A stretch of 5,945 nucleotides of DNA from Phycisphaerae bacterium (GTDB lineage Bacteria; Planctomycetota; Phycisphaerae; JAAYCJ01): NCBI GenBank assembly GCA_015486815.1, contig WFQY01000053.1, forward strand, positions 1-5,945. The letters run 5' to 3'. Below the pieces are notes generated by a model. It had not been told where the DNA came from. It did no database searches and saw only the letters and a program-made list of their open reading frames with translations. The position numbers and the translations under genes are program-made. Position 1 is the first letter of the stretch. Each line of letters opens with the position of its first letter. This document shows, piece by piece, positions 5,218 to 5,945 of the stretch.

Positions 5218-5874
5218 TTAATTTAATCCTTCCGATTCGTTCGAAGCAGCTGCCAGCGTCGGTGGGACTTTCGAACCTGCTGACAATTTCGCCTTCGCTA
5301 TTTTCGACCGCCCGACAGCTGCCGTCATCTCATCGCCCAGTTTGATTCGTATTATCCTGATAGCTTCCTGAGCTTCCGGTATCTTGATTTTCTCAAACAA
5401 GTTTACTCGCTGAATTATTCGTGTCAATTCTTTGCTCAGTAGGTCATATTCCTGTTGCATAATCTCAAATTGCATCTGATAGCGGTGTATTTCTCGCAGG
5501 TCTGCGATAGCGTGATCTACCCACGCAGGCGTGCTAAATAAGCTATAGTTAGGCTTGACGAACACAACGTCTTCGAATACAGGAATAGTTACACCTGCGA
5601 TATTTTTGGTAGATGTTTTTATCTCTGCCGGTTTTGAGATTTCTTCGACATTTATGCCCGCTATATCTGCCAAAACAGCTTCATATTTCTGAAATTTTTT
5701 TCTTGCTTGCTCCGTTTGATGCTTAAGTTCTTGCATTTGTTTATTCACTTCGCGCAATTTAATCTGAAGCTGCTGCTGCTTGAGTTTAAGCATTGGCAGA
5801 TAGCGTTGAAACCGTTCGAGTGCATCTCGATATCGTTTTAATTCGGGTCTTGTAAGTTTAATCTTCTTCGCCAT
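5218..5874 (-). CDS. atpD: V-type ATPase subunit D (central rotor shaft)
   Basis: This 218-residue protein is the central shaft that turns within the A3B3 head and passes torque to the K ring. Two long antiparallel helices form the coiled coil. The N-terminal one (about 5-70) carries the family signature LTRPELKRYRDALERFQRYLPMLKLKQQQLQIKL. The C-terminal one (about 118-198) carries TRIIQRVNLFEKIKIPEAQEAIRIIRIKL, equivalent to the family's RRVNALE..IP motif. The middle (about 75-110) is the globular part. The last 20 residues are a Ser/Ala/Pro-rich tail. Length is normal for the family. The start is bounded by an in-frame TGA three codons upstream (5883-5881), so ATG 5874 is the first possible one. 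Unlike its neighbours it lacks a usable Shine-Dalgarno: only GGA two bases before ATG, preceded by a heptamer repeat. In Chlamydia-type operons atpB comes next upstream; it would lie beyond the right edge. Confidence 0.96.
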   Translation of the reverse strand: MAKKIKLTRPELKRYRDALERFQRYLPMLKLKQQQLQIKLREVNKQMQELKHQTEQARKKFQKYEAVLADIAGINVEEISKPAEIKTSTKNIAGVTIPVFEDVVFVKPNYSLFSTPAWVDHAIADLREIHRYQMQFEIMQQEYDLLSKELTRIIQRVNLFEKIKIPEAQEAIRIIRIKLGDEMTAAVGRSKIAKAKLSAGSKVPPTLAAASNESEGLN

Positions 5875-5881
5875 AGTCCGT

Positions 5882-5944
5882 CATTCAACATTCGACATTT
5901 AACATTTATCATTCATCATTCGTCATTTATCATTCGTAATTTGT
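5882..5944. repeat. Heptamer tandem repeat CATTYRW upstream of atpD
   Basis: Eight consecutive seven-base units fit CATTYRW on the + strand (WYRAATG in the atpD sense): CATTCAA, CATTCGA, CATTTAA, CATTTAT, CATTCAT, CATTCGT, CATTTAT and CATTCGT (5882-5937). A ninth degenerate unit AATTTGT (5938-5944) follows. Units differ only at the last three positions and keep the Y-R-W pattern. In the atpD sense every full unit holds an ATG, and because seven is not a multiple of three these ATGs step through all frames. The array ends eight bases before the atpD start codon and reaches the window edge, so its full length is unknown. It is too short and spacer-free to be CRISPR. Confidence 0.9.
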
Positions 5945-5945
5945 A

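Noticed and set aside
5882..5944. CRISPR array
   Set aside because: Seven-base units with no spacers; a simple tandem repeat.

Overview
The window looks like bacterial chromosome from a motile anaerobe or facultative anaerobe of the PVC group, most likely a Planctomycetota member (perhaps Phycisphaerae-like). Two observations suggest this. The flagellin has the MSRIN start, the INRGKDDPAGLIASENLR block and a DYGVDASVMINGQAA-type central segment that I associate with planctomycete flagellins. The V-type ATPase genes run D-I-K and end there, the arrangement I know from Chlamydia and spirochaetes. No database search was possible, so the lineage is an inference.

Layout. Bases 1-792 (+) are the 3' part of a membrane-anchored family 2 glycosyltransferase that begins outside the window. 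Bases 793-1211 hold no gene. Their right half is a leader with three GGA-loop hairpins, a candidate sigma-28 promoter and a strong Shine-Dalgarno (SD) sequence. Bases 1212-2651 (+) encode flagellin. Bases 2652-2855 hold the flagellin 3' UTR and a near-ideal intrinsic terminator. On the opposite strand, converging on flagellin, lie the last three genes of a V/A-type ATPase operon, transcribed atpD (5874-5218), atpI (5215-3326), atpK (3329-2856). They are tightly packed (2-nt gap, then a 4-base ATGA overlap). A heptamer tandem repeat (5882-5944) sits just upstream of atpD and runs to the window edge.

How the parts work together. AtpD is the central rotor shaft, AtpI the membrane stator with the essential arginine, and AtpK the double-hairpin rotor-ring subunit. 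AtpK keeps the residues that coordinate sodium in Enterococcus hirae NtpK, so a Na+-translocating enzyme is the favoured reading.

The most notable signals are non-coding and surround flagellin. (1) The 3' UTR carries ten bases (2730-2739) perfectly complementary to the ten bases spanning the flagellin SD (1198-1207). They are followed by a hairpin whose 3' side contains a second CCTCCG motif and then by the terminator. This is the layout of a base-pairing small RNA or a 5'-3' self-regulatory contact. (2) The 5' leader displays GGA in the loop of three separate hairpins and twice in the SD, the classic picture of a CsrA-controlled flagellin mRNA. These two signals may act on the same SD.
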